Position numbers and translations under genes: made by a program. Positions 9,529 to 20,743 of a stretch of DNA of 29,573 nt are shown one piece after another; the first letter of the stretch is position 1, and each line of letters starts with the position of its first letter. The DNA is from Collybiopsis luxurians FD-317 M1 (lineage: Eukaryota; Basidiomycota; Agaricomycetes; Agaricales; Omphalotaceae), in the NCBI GenBank assembly GCA_000827265.1, contig KN834773.1, positions 1-29,573 on the forward strand. The letters run 5' to 3'. The notes beneath the pieces were generated by a model. The model did no database searches. It was not told the origin of the DNA and worked only from the letters and a program-made list of their open reading frames with translations.

Positions 9529-12500
9529 TCAAATTTTATGGTGAGGATAAGGATGATTGCTACTCTTTCTGAGAACATACATTTCCCTCACGCTCATATA
9601 TGTTGACCAGTTCTTGTTCGCTTCTTCAGTCAGCTTCATAGCAACAGTGTAGAGATGGCGGAGTTTTAAACGCTAAAAGGTATCCTGCAATAGAATGGAC
9701 TGACCCTTGTTAGTGACATATTCAAATTGGGATTTACAGGGGCAGCAGTGAAGTGGAGGGGGAGAGGAAGGGCAGAAGTTCAGAGTTCAGGTTGAACATC
9801 TAGAGAAGGAAGGGGAAAAGGCCAGAACCAACTCACATCCAAACTAATCCACCCCATTCATCAACTTGTCATAACACTGTCCAAGTTTCTTGAAAAGCAT
9901 ATCCAGTTTAGAAGGTTCCACTATCTGTTTTGTCATATCTGCCAATCTTCTTAGATGCCTAAGCATGTAAAAAGAGATGACCATTGATCAGCAACATGTT
10001 TTCATCTCTACATGCACAACTTGATGGGCAAGGAAACCAAATAAAGAAAATACATCCTCACCTCTGCATTGACATCAACTGATTCTCATACCTCAACCTT
10101 GACTCAACACTCAAATGATTCCAATGCTCCTCCGGCAGTGTCCTCCTCCTAACCAAAGTCTTCTGTATCCAGTCAAGCGACTGCAAAATATCCCATACAT
10201 GTCCAGCAAAGGCTGGACATTCTTCACCTGCTGAAATGGACATTGCTGTGGATGTTGGGCTTTGTGTTGGTAACACCACTGACCCTGTCATTGCTAGTGC
10301 AGGCATTGACCTTCACACCAGAGGTCCTAAATGAATTTGTGTATTCCTTCTATGAGTTGATGATGGAAGAAATATTTTGTTCAATGATATGTTGGTCTGA
10401 GATTGATGTTTCAGTCATCAAGTAATGATGAGATTGGGATTGGGATGGCAATTGCAGGGGGGGGGGGGGGAAGGATGAGGAATAATGATAATGGGCTACA
10501 GAGAGCTTGGTAGTGGAAATGACGGATGACTGTATGTTCGGGTCAAAGAAGGGAACATGATGGCAGGCTCAGATCGAGGTCGTGGTCATTGTCGCTGTTG
10601 TGGTTGTTGCGACTGCTATTCTGCTGTGCTTCTCAAGCTAGCTGAGGTAGGTCTGGAAGGAGTAAAGACAGTGGAGGTCCAGGAGAAGGAAGGATCACCC
10701 AGGAGAATGGCATCTTCATCATTGTCATTGAAACAGGGAGAGGTCCTCAAACAAATTACCCAACACAGCAAAACTCTCCTGTTGTCCTTCCTCCACAACA
10801 TCAACAGCTCTAGACAATGCCTCTCCAGGACTCTGCATCTCCAGTACAGGGTCCTTGGAATCTTCCTCAGTAATGCAGCCTCTGTGGGTCCTATGAGCCT
10901 TCTGAGCATTGGGAAGATGTTAAAGCCCTCTCAGAAAAGAACTCGAAAGGGAGTCAGCTAGAGCTGAGAGCGGCAGTAGAGGTATCAACTGGGATGGGGA
11001 TGTAGGAGTGGAAGTGGAAGTGGGAATGAGGGGATGAGGATGCACTGCAGAAACATGAGGTGAATGAGGTGATGAATGAAGACAAAGTTGAGGTTCTTCT
11101 GAGGTTAAATTTATTTACTACTGCCAGCATCAGCATCACCGCCAATTTATACGTATTCCAAGCCCAATATCCCATTGGTACCAATCCTATCACAATGTAA
11201 AGGGTCAATGGGGTCGAACCCTCCCAACTGCGAAAAGCTCAACAACAACAGCGGCGATGAAACAAAAGGGCATACAATTCTGGCTCACAATCATAGACAC
11301 TCTCTGATTATGGAGCATTTGACTCTCCCTCTGACCATCCTGTACCAAAGACAACTGTGGCAAAAGTAGCTCCTGTCGTGTACCAGGACCCAGTCTCAGA
11401 GAGGACATCATTGATGTGAGGAGGGACATGGTGTTTCCATGAGACAAGAGGTATGTCTTGCCACACCACTAGTTACTGCAACACTGTCAGGGCTACCTGC
11501 ACTACCAACAGCACTACCGACTGCACCACCTCCCTTACTCCCTTCATCCTCTTCAACAACCTCCTATATCCTCCCTCTCAGCACATATCGCTTTGTCCCA
11601 TAGGCATCAACTCCCCAATCAGCAAAATAATCCATAGCCTAGATTTGTCACATTGCTGCACTTCCCAAAGATGACAATGGACAAAATGACAATAGGCCCA
11701 AATGTATATGCGGATGGTCAGCGTCTAGTTGCCCATCCACATCCCCATCCCTGTCTCCAATCCCACCCCCAGTCCCACACCAAGACCATGTACAACCTGG
11801 TCCAAGTCCATACACATGTGCATGTCCATGTCTCTACCCACCTCCACCTCTGCATCCAAATCCACATCTGTGGGAGGCACAAAATCTGGCAACCTTGACA
11901 AAACTGTAGCCGCATTAAGCGTCTCCCTGTCCCCCGGAAATAATGCAAGAAAATTCCTGTGAAAAGGTACAACGGGTTCAGAAGGCAGACTAGAACCTCT
12001 ATCCGAATTGACCAGCTTGACAATAATTCCAGATGACACTGGCCTAGACGCTGACACTGACACAAGGCCGGAGTACATCTGGTCGATGAAGGTGAATAGA
12101 AGTAGTAGAGAGGTGGTGGTAGCAGAAGGAACAGGGGGTATCGTAGGTGAAGACGCAAGTGCGAGTGCAGGTGCAGATGGTGGATAAGGCAGGTGTCTGA
12201 AAGTCAAGGTAGGGTTTTGTCTCAAGTCCTGATCTCAAGGTGGAGAAGACAAGGGAGAACTTCCTTTGAAGGTGACAAGACGGCGCACAAGGTAAGATGC
12301 TGAAATCGAAGGTTTGTGTGAAGATACATTGTTTTTAGTTTTTTGCATCAGTATTCGACAAATTCTAGGTTCTGTTTCTACTAGTGTGGGGACGCAAAGA
12401 TTGAGGCAAGAATTATGGGGTCCATAAAGGACAGATTCCGGATATTGTGGGGGAGGGGGGTCCAAATGGATGAATACGAACATAAAGTATGATGATTTTG

Positions 12501-13080
12501 TTGCCTAGAGTATAAACGCATGAGCAATCTTCCCAGGTGAAAAAGTCAAAGAGAAGGATACATACAAAGTGATGCTCTTTAGGCTTTCCAAAGTCCATTT
12601 CCTATTCAAAATTCCCAATACCCTTCAATAGACCATCCTTCGATTTTCCGGTCCCAAATCGTATAGGGAGAATTCAAACAAAGATTGATATACAGGTTGA
12701 TATGTCAGATGGACGGACAGTAGGTCGTCGTACTGTTGGCACATCAAACTCTTCCTCCAATGAGGCTAAAAGTATTGTTTGTGGGAGATATCTTGGTGTT
12801 AGTGGGATAGACAGTATCGAAGGGAATGAGGAAAATTTTTTGCATAGTTGTGAATCGTGAAAGGGAAGTATTACTTCAAGTAACAAGCGCCTATACTATT
12901 ACGGGTAATTTCGGGCGTCTATTTCTACTCTTAGATTCCAACGCATTCCCCAATGCTCACAGTGGTAGCTCGGTGCTTTCGTCTCGTCCCCCCTCTCCTT
13001 CCAGCTCGCCCATAGATAAACGAGGAATATGCAGACAATCTAGAGTTATTATCAGTCAAAAAGCGAACTGGATCGAACAT
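9529..13080 (-). pseudogene. decayed gene X, copy A (unknown product)
   Basis: The gene reads on the minus strand from an ATG near 13080 to a TGA at 9529-9531. Comparison with copy B shows stretches with shared codons: SSGIIVKLVNSDR and VLSRLPDFVPPTD (about 11,880-12,050), a Pro/Ser-rich middle, LRRLADM and EPSKLDMLFKKLGQ (about 9,860-9,960), and a C-terminal AMKLTEEANKN and YMSVREMYVLRKSSNH (about 9,540-9,640). It has stops and frameshifts, including a TAG after LLQDTF and an extra base near 12,388. Several introns are likely but I cannot place them. I do not recognise the family. It may be more than one gene. It is divergent from the Pff1 relic, with about 350 bp between the two ATGs. Confidence 0.5.
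10457..10470. repeat. poly-G tract, 14 bases
   Basis: An uninterrupted run of 14 G lies within the gene X relic. Copy B has ordinary G/A-rich sequence at the matching place (around 22,100), so the run arose in copy A or is a sequencing-prone homopolymer. Confidence 0.9.
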
Positions 13081-13429
13081 AGCAAAACCTTAGCATTCGA
13101 CTCGACCACGGTATCCACAGTAGGTGTAACAGAAATTGCATCGGAGCTTGTGTCTTACACAGCTGACAATTCTAAAGTTTTGCTGTAACTTTCCGCAATT
13201 ACTTGCCCCATAGCTGGGCGTTTCGGTGCTGTAGAGATGTCCGTAGATGATGCAGGAGAAATGTACCCCCCACACCGCCGTTCACTCCTCCCCAATTCAA
13301 CCTAGTATCACTCATACTAGTTGCTGTCAGCCGACGTCCCCCAAGTTCACGTTATAACAGGTATGCTTTCATATTCAACGTACACATTATATAAACCTAT
13401 CACAGTTACACAAAGGATCTTCGAACCCA
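13081..13429. promoter_or_regulatory. divergent intergenic region between X and Pff1, copy A
   Basis: This short region separates the two divergent relics and is conserved in copy B at 25663-26044. It would have been a shared bidirectional promoter. No specific binding site is clear. Confidence 0.4.
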
Positions 13430-14560
13430 ATGTCCATCTCTACAAAAATCCACCCATTTTTTGCTCGAAATACTGGATTCTTCTCGCTCCCAGTAACGTC
13501 TGTCTTTTCTCTGATTTACCTTGCAGTCGCCTTCTCGTCGCTTGTAACGGATCAACTACCACCAGTCTACTCTCAAGTCGCAATATGGAAGCATGGAGGA
13601 CTACCAGGACCTTCATGTTATTTCCACACATCCACTTCCCTACCGTTCCCATGCCAACAATGCCCTCAGAAATTATCTACTCCAACTTGTTAGAACCATC
13701 CGGGCACAGTCGGATCTACGCGATAGTTTTCTCATCAATGACGATATAACGACCAGTGGGGCTTGGATGAGTGATTTCGGAGGCACTAGATCTGCAATGT
13801 ACTTCCAGAGGGAACAATATCCTCGTAAAGATTCGAGGAACTGCGTAATCTGATTCCTTCACACCTCTTTCCGCCCTCTTCCTCTCTGCCCATTTTGACT
13901 GTATCTCGACATCCATGGGCACTACGGATACCGGAATGGGTGTCGCTACTCCCCTACAACTAATCAAATACTTTGCGACTCATCTTTTCCAACGGACTGC
14001 CCTTTTCAAAATTAATAATTGGCGAAGGGGATGGTCTCAATGGTGCCGATGCCTTCCTAGACCGTACTTGGATCAATAACCAACCCTACCCCAAATTCGT
14101 CAATTTCTTTGGGCCCACCTTCATAAATCTCGAAGGTGCTGGAAGCGGCGGACGTCCGTTGATGTTCTGTGCTACTGACTTACGAGTCTGTCAAGAGCTG
14201 GAGGAATGTCGACCCTCCTCATGCGAATATCATTTCTGCGAAAGCGTTCAACCTCGGCATTATTTGCAGTTATACGAATTATCTCATTTACAGAGCCCAT
14301 TTACTATATTCAAACCACTTGGATCTGACACGTTTGCTCCACTCCGCGGATTATATTTTACCTTTTACTGCGGTCAATCAAAGTATCATACAAAGTTCAA
14401 TTCGATTCGATTTTTAAAAATTAAGTGTTATGGGTTACGATGGAACCCACCTGGGCAACCGGTGTTGCTCTCGCCAATGATGAGACTGATTCTCTGCTGC
14501 TCGAAAAAAACGCAGTTTTCCTTGAGCGTAAGTTCTTTGCTGGTTCGTTATTCTGACCTT
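13430..14560 (+). pseudogene. Pff1/ERMP1-like M28 vacuolar/ER membrane metallopeptidase relic, copy A
   Basis: The ATG at 13430 starts MSISTKIHPFFARN and one membrane segment (LPVTSVFSLIYLAVAFSSLV). Then, in changing frames, come THPLPYRSHANNALRNYLL (about 13,600-13,680), SAHFD with the metal-binding His and Asp (13,885-13,899), TTDTGMGVATPLQLIKYFA, GEGDGLNGADAFL (14,021-14,060), FINLEGAGSGGRPL, DPPHANIISAKAF, YHTKFNSI and TWATGVALAND. This is the order of motifs in fungal Pff1 proteases, whose peptidase domain faces the lumen and is followed by membrane segments. Defects: frameshifts near 13,590 and 14,019 and further ones downstream. The GEE pair has become GEG, losing a metal ligand. The C-terminal membrane region is largely unrecognisable. 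Confidence 0.82.
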
Positions 14561-15402
14561 CTATTAGTATTAAATGCTGCACTTATGGAAAACTTCCAAA
14601 TACACCACTCAACCACCATCATCTCGTGTCGGCCCTGGTTTATTGGTCGTTTTGCTGGCTCATCCTTTGCTCATTTTTTCATGAAACTTGATAGACAGTT
14701 TGAAGAGTACTTTGTGCACTCGTTGCCAATTTTTTGGGGAAGCTTCGCCCCATAGTTTGTGGTCTTGGTGACCGACAGCGACGAGAAACCTTATTTTTAT
14801 TGTTGTATTTCAGCTGGGTAATCCCCCCACTTTTAGCCTCTGCCCCTTGGTGTGCCTTATGATTTTTCATATTTAGATCTTCACTTCTTTTCCTCAGTCT
14901 AAAATCGGACATTGTATTCACTCTTTTGTATTGTTGGATGATTGATTTGATTTTTCTGTCGCACAATAAAAATTGGTGTTTGACTGTATAGTGAGAGAAG
15001 GAATGACTAGATTAGCTCTGGATCCGAGCGTTGGATCTCTATACATTGGCTTTGGATTACTCTGGACTGAATCAATTTAATTTTTTTACAAATCCTGAGT
15101 TGGTCCAGGATTTGAGGGTTGTTCCCACCATCTCAACCACTTTCCCCTGCATCCCCAAAATCCCTCGCATTTCTGTCGGCCATAGTTACCCCACTTCGAT
15201 TCAAAAGAGTGCTCACTCTGATTCTGTTTGTGGTCTTCCTTTCTCCATACCCGTCTGGGATTGACCCCGAGTAAACCTTATCTATCACCTGATCAAGATT
15301 ATCTATCATTCAATTCAGAAACTACCATAAGCAGGGGCTGTGGTGTAGGATTGCACATGCACTGATGTGAATACTGGCCAACTGACACGGCATTGGAAAT
15401 GG
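14561..15402. other. intergenic sequence before gene 2
   Basis: Possible Pff1 remains fade out around 14,560-14,760. From about 15,100 the sequence matches 26,640-26,890 upstream of gene 3 (shared words include TTTGAGGGTTGTTCCCACC and CCCCAAAATCCCTCGCATTT). I see no gene here. Confidence 0.55.
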
Positions 15403-15410
15403 TATATAAG
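15403..15410 (+). promoter_or_regulatory. TATA box of gene 2
   Basis: TATATAAG lies 34 bases before the ATG at 15445 and is conserved in sequence and spacing upstream of gene 3. The distance leaves almost no room for a 5' UTR, so translation might start at the next in-frame ATG (15457) or later. Confidence 0.5.
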
Positions 15411-15991
15411 TCGGTTGTGTCGTCGCTTGCTCGCTCCCATCATCATGAGTGACCGTATGACACTACTTCATTCAAGCAGGTAAGATGATTAGGACAATTT
15501 AAGGAATCGCAGTTGATTCATGATACAAGTGCCAATGCCCTTGAGCCAACCTTCAGCCTGGACTCTCAGAGGTATGTTGAATTACATGCATTAACAGCAA
15601 GAGATCTCAAATAATAGAATTTTGATTAGTGCTTTCAATCAAGCTCACGACTTTGTACTTGATCACCCAGAGTTCCATCATTATGATAACTATACTGCAA
15701 ATATATATCAGAACTGGAGTAAGGTTAGAACAATACTTAAGTTCTTTTTCTAATGGCACTTGCCTAGAGATAGGTGAAGTTGAAGCAATCAGAAAGTGGT
15801 TCAAAGCACCAGATCCCTCCACCAATTTCAATAGTGCTTTAGATAAAAGAACTGTCGGAACAGGAACTTGGATTCTAGAGCATCAAACATACTTGGATTG
15901 GAAAGCCCATGGGACAAGACTGTGGACTCAAGGAAAAGGTCTGCTTCATTAAAAACATTCCACCAGTCCAATACTTATAAGTTGCATCCAG

Positions 15992-16016
15992 TTGGGTCTG
16001 GTAAAACTGTTTTATT
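15992..16016 (+). other. 25-nt Walker A microexon (gene 2)
   Basis: This has the same size and phase as in gene 1 (TTGGGTCTGGTAAAACTG...). The downstream donor is GTAAGT. The upstream intron (15939-15991) starts with GTCTGC instead of the GTGAGT seen in gene 1, a weak 5' splice site. Confidence 0.83.
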
Positions 16017-17511
16017 GTAAGTAGAATAGTATTGACAGTGTGTCTGACCATAAATTCAATGCTTATTTAGGACTTCCATTATTAAAGATCTGCAAACCAG
16101 AGTTGTCTACTTCTACTTTGATAAGCGGGACAACACCAAATTGAAGTCAACTTACCGAGGACTTCTGCTTTCCTTGGTGATGCAAGTGGCATCCAATCAT
16201 GAGGGTGTTCATCCTCTGTTGCAAGAAATGTATGACAAGTGTAAAAAGGGTCTCATTCTACCTGAAACGGAAGACCTGAAAACTACTCTGATGGCAATTA
16301 TACGGAGGGTAGGGACCTTCATGGTAATTGATGCCATGGATGAGTGTGATGAGTTAGATCTGGTCATTGACCTACTTCTGTCCTTACCAAAAGCCTGTTA
16401 TGTTGTTGTAACAAGCCGATTCAATCCACAGGACGCTACTAGATGGCTTGAAATGAAGCTGGAGACTGAGGCAGTCAGGTCAGATATAAAACTATATGTT
16501 GAGACAACATTGGCCAAATGGCCCTTGAGCTCTAAGCTCTATGATGAAATTCTCAGCAGTTTGATTGACGGAGCAAATGGACAGTAAGTAAACATAAAAG
16601 AAGGTCACGCAAGTCTTTCTGACCCAACATTGAATAGATTCCGCTGGGTTGATTGCCAAATTCGCTCTCTTCAGGCACTCAAGATGCCAAAGGCCATCCA
16701 GAAGGCACTCACCAGACTGCCGAAGGATTTAGATACAATTTATTCAGAAACTTTGCAGAACATTGATGATGCAAATTATGACAGTGTACACCATATCTTC
16801 ATGTGGCTATTATATGCCTATGAACCTTTGACACTGGATGAGGTAGCAGACATCCTTGCTATTGATGTGGAAAAGGAAAAATTTGATCCAGAATATAGGC
16901 CATTGGAGCTACAACATGGACTCCACAATATAGTTGACTCTACTTTTGTAGTCATTGATTCCACAAGGGGAGAGAATGTGGTTCAATTTGCACATATATC
17001 TGTACAGGAGTTTTTAGTCTCCGAGCATAGTTGGGCCAAGGCGAAGAACCTGTTCAGACTCAACAAAGAACTCGGGCATGAAACTATTGCTCAATCATGT
17101 ATTATTTATTTGCTTCAATTTGATAGCTGGGAAATGCCCAGATTTGAATTGTATCCATTAGCATATTATGCTGCAGTATATTGGGCAATACATTGTAATG
17201 AGCTTCCATCTGTAGGATACAAAATTGCCCGGTTACGGAAACTTGTATTTCAGGAAGAGAACCCTCAATATTTGAATTGGCTGAGGTTGTATCGGATAGA
17301 TGAGGACTTTTATAAGCAAGCTGTGGAGCCAAAATTGGATGATATCCCGAAGCCATTATACTTGCAGCATATCTTGGTTGGCATGATTTGGTGCAAGAAA
17401 TTATAGAAAACAAGAGTACAGTACAACCACTTACCAAATCTTATTTGACAGTCATTCCAAAAGTGGCAGTTAAAGCAAAATTGAATCAATCTACTCAGCA
17501 GGATATGGTCA

Positions 17512-20240
17512 ATGCTCAAGGGGGACAATATGGAACTGCTCTTCAGGCTGCTGTGGCAAATGGCAAGAAGGAAATAGTAGAATGCTTGCTGCAGGCAGGG
17601 GCTGATGTCAATGCTCAAGGGGGAATCTATGGAACTGCTCTTCAGGCTGGGGCTGCAAAAGGCAATAAGGAAATAGTGGAATACTTGATGCACATGGGGG
17701 CTGATGTCAATGCACAAGGGGGGGACTATGGAACTGCTCTTCAGGCAGCCACTGTCAATGACAAGAAGGAAATAGTGGGATATTTGCTGCAGGCAGGGGC
17801 TAATGTCAATGCTCAAGGGGGAATCTATGGGGCTGCTCTTCAGGCTGGGGCTGTAAATGGCAAGAAGGAAATAGTGGAATGCTTGCTGCAGGCAGGGGCT
17901 AATGTCAATGCTCAAGGGGGAATCTATGGAGCTGCTCTTCAGGCTGGGGCTGCAAAGGGCAATAAGGAAATAGTGGAATGTTTGCTGCAGGCAGGGGCTG
18001 ATGTCAATGCTCAAGGGGGAATCTATGGAGCTGCTCTTCAGGCTGCCACTGTAAATGGCAATAAGGAAATAGTGGAATGCTTGCTGCAGGTGGGGGCTGA
18101 TGTCAAGACACAAGGGGGAAACTACAGAACTGCTCTTCTGGCTGCAACTGTAAATGGAAATAAGGAAATAGTGGAATGCTTGCTGCAGGCAGGAGCTGAG
18201 GTCAATGCACAATGAGGAGACTATGGAACTGCTTTTCTGGCTGCCCTTGTATATGGCAACAAGGAAATGGTGGAATGCTTGCTGCAAGCAGGGGCTGATG
18301 TCAATGCTCAAGGGGCAGACTATGGAACTCCTCTTCAGGTTGCCACTGTAAATGGCAAGAAGGAAATAGTAGAATGCTTGTTGCAGATGGGGGCTGATGT
18401 GAATGCTCAAGGGGGAGACTATGGAACTGCTCTTCAGGCTGGGGCTGCAAATGGCAAGAAGGAAATAGTGGAATGCTTGCTGCAGGCAGGGGCTGATGTC
18501 AATGCTCAAGGGGGNNNNNNNNNNNNNNNNNNNNNNNNNNNNNNNNNNNNNNNNNNNNNNNNNNNNNNNNNNNNNNNNNNNNNNNNNNNNNNNNNNNNNN
18601 NNNNNNNNNNNNNNNNNNNNNNNNNNNNNNNNNNNNNNNNNNNNNNNNNNNNNNNNNNNNNNNNNNNNNNNNNNNNNNNNNNNNNNNNNNNNNNNNNNNN
18701 NNNNNNNNNNNNNNNNNNNNNNNNNNNNNNNNNNNNNNNNNNNNNNNNNNNNNNNNNNNNNNNNNNNNNNNNNNNNNNNNNNNNNNNNNNNNNNNNNNNN
18801 NNNNNNNNNNNNNNNNNNNNNNNNNNNNNNNNNNNNNNNNNNNNNNNNNNNNNNNNNNNNNNNNNNNNNNNNNNNNNNNNNNNNNNNNNNNNNNNNNNNN
18901 NNNNNNNNNNNNNNNNNNNNNNNNNNNNNATGCTTGCTGCAGGCAGGGGCTGATGTCAATGCTCAAGGGGGAGACTATGGAACTGCTCTTCTAGCTGCTA
19001 TTGTAAATGGCAAGAAGGAAATAGTGGAATGTTTACTGCAGGCAGGGGCTGATGTCAATGCACAAGGGGGAGACTATGGAACTGCTCTTCTGGCTGCCAT
19101 TTTATACGGTGAGAAGGGAAATAGTGGAATACTTGCTGCAGGCAGGGGTTGATGTCAATGCAGAAGGGGGAGACTATGTAATTGCTCTTCAGGTTGCCAC
19201 TGTAAATGGCAAGAAGGAAATAGTGGAATGCTTGCTGCAGGCAGGGGCTGATGTCAATGCTCAAGGGGGAGACTATGGAACTGCTCTTCTGGCTGCCACT
19301 GTAAATGGTGAGAAGGAAATAGTAGAATGCTTGCTGCAGGCAGGGGCAAATGTGAATGCTCAAGGGGAAAACTATGGAACTGCTCTTCTGGCTGCCACTG
19401 TAAATGGTGAGAAGGAGATAGTGGAATGCTTGCTGCAGGCAAGGGTTGATGTCAATGCACAAGGGGAATACTATGGAACTGCTCTTCAGGCTGCCATTGT
19501 AAATGGTGAGAAGGAAATAGTGGAATGCTTGCTGCAGGCAAGGGCTGATGTGAATGCACAAGGGGGAGACTACGGAACTGCTCTTCTGGCTGCCACTGTA
19601 AATGGTGACAAGGAGATAGTGGAATGCTTGCTGCAGGCAGGGGCTGATGTTAATGCACAAGGGGGAGACTATGGAACTGCTCTTCCAGCTGGTGCTACAA
19701 AGGGCAACAAGGAAATAGTAGAATGCTTGCTGCAGGCAGGGGCTGATGTGAATGCTCAAGGGGGACAATATGAAACTGCTCTTCAGGCTGCTGTGGCAAA
19801 TGGCAAGAAGGAAATAGTAAAATGCTTGCTGCAGGTGGGGGCTGATGTCAATGCTCAAGGGGGAATCTATGGAACTGCTCTTCAGGCTGCAGCTGCTACC
19901 AGCAGGAAGGACATTGTGGAATGCTTACTTCAAGCAGGAGCTGATGTCAACACTCAAGGAGGAGAATATGGGACTGCCCTGCAAGCAGCAGCTGCATGGG
20001 CTAGCAAGGAAACAATAGAATTGTTGCTGCAAGCAGGGGCTGATATTCATATTCAAGCAGGAAAATATGGCACTGCTCTCCAAGCTGCAGCTGCTTACAA
20101 CCAGACAAAAACAGTGGAATGTTTGCTGCATGCAGGTGCTGAGATCAATGCTCAAGGTGGAAACTATAGAACTGCTCTTCAGGCTGCAGCTGCTAATGGC
20201 CAGAAAGAGACAGTGAGATATTTGCTGCAAGCCACAACCA
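17512..20240 (+). repeat. ankyrin repeat array of gene 2
   Basis: Ten units lie before the gap and thirteen after it, all 99 bp apart from the frameshifted one. Most middle units share GGDYGTALLAATVNGEKEIVE-like sequence and are more uniform than in gene 1. The last four, after about 19,860, instead use the AAA pattern and AGGAGGAGAATATGG codons typical of gene 1. This suggests that a central block was recently amplified between older end units. Confidence 0.9.
18515..18929. other. assembly gap (415 N) inside the gene 2 array
   Basis: The gap is bounded by ankyrin units on both sides. Filling it with whole units needs 57 + 99k bases (354 or 453, for example). 415 fits no such value and is not a multiple of 3, so the length is an estimate and the true unit number is unknown. 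Confidence 0.97.
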
Positions 20241-20395
20241 ATTTTTCAGTAGAAAATATGGAACTCCATGAGGACATTAAGGAAACAGAATCAAAGCCAT
20301 AGGAATGGGGCAAATAGAGGGTAGAGGGTCAGCAGAGGAGGGAGAAGATAAGTGGAGTGAGGGAAGGACACTCTGTGGTTTATCAATGTATGCAG

Positions 20396-20743
20396 TGATC
20401 TTGGAGTCCTTGAGACACCTATGTATTCCTCCGATCTGAGTCTTCAAGCATCAAGTAAATATCTCAAAATTCATCTTATAATATGTCTTAGCTTTACAGA
20501 ATTCTGGAGCATTTTAAGTTCATGATTTTGGGTTAATCCGAGGTGTCTCAAGGAACCCAAATTGAAGTTATATTCAAAATAAATTCATACAAATACATCG
20601 ACAGACTGTTTATACAGCACAAAGTATCTCAAATCATGCCAAATGCCCTTGCAGATAATGATGAATATTCAAATTGATGACAATTCTAAGTAATAAGCTT
20701 AATAAGCAAAATTTGATTTTTTGTCTCAAGGACTCCAAGATCA
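20396..20743. mobile_element. MITE-like element with 22-bp perfect terminal inverted repeats
   Basis: TGATCTTGGAGTCCTTGAGA(CA) at 20396-20417 is the exact reverse complement of 20722-20743. The interior is about 300 bp, AT-rich and non-coding. An internal TGTCTCAAGGA near 20,548 echoes the end sequence. The matching place in copy A (about 9,018-9,050) lacks the interior, so the element inserted in copy B after the duplication, or was lost from A. No clean target-site duplication is seen, so the superfamily is open. Confidence 0.8.

Larger units (their letters stand above)
8930..15444. repeat. segmental duplication, copy A
   Basis: This block aligns by eye with 20303-27000 in the same order and orientation: a noncoding flank (matching words such as CCAAAGAATAGCGGTAT and GGTACAAGAAAGGTATAGT), decayed gene X, decayed Pff1 and then the promoter of the next NLR. 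The main differences are the MITE and an internal tandem duplication in copy B, and about 1.1 kb of Pff1 and flanking sequence present only in copy A. Confidence 0.88.
15445..20302 (+). pseudogene. NACHT-ankyrin STAND/NLR gene 2, broken
   Basis: Inferred exons are 15445-15479, 15530-15571, 15618-15718, 15768-15938, 15992-16016, 16071-16583 and 16638-20302. Introns are 46-54 bp and closely match gene 3. Motifs are EAIRKWFKAPDPS before the P-loop, Walker A GKVGSGKT across the microexon, Walker B VIDAMDECDE, TSRFNP, QFRWVDCQ and HISVQEFLVSEHS. Lesions: one base is missing near 17,362 relative to gene 3 (ATACTTGCAG against ATACTATGCAG), shifting frame just before the repeats; TGA at 18213-18215 replaces a GGG codon; a 415-N gap lies at 18515-18929; and one extra G lies at 19116-19118. 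The frame then runs to TAG at 20302 after a non-repeat tail (ELHEDIKETESKP). In such a repetitive array some lesions could be assembly errors. If they are real, only the NACHT part could be made. Confidence 0.82.

Noticed and set aside
12826..13188. Plus-strand open frame of 120 codons between X and Pff1
   Set aside because: It is not conserved in copy B, and the minus strand has the shared ATG and codons there.
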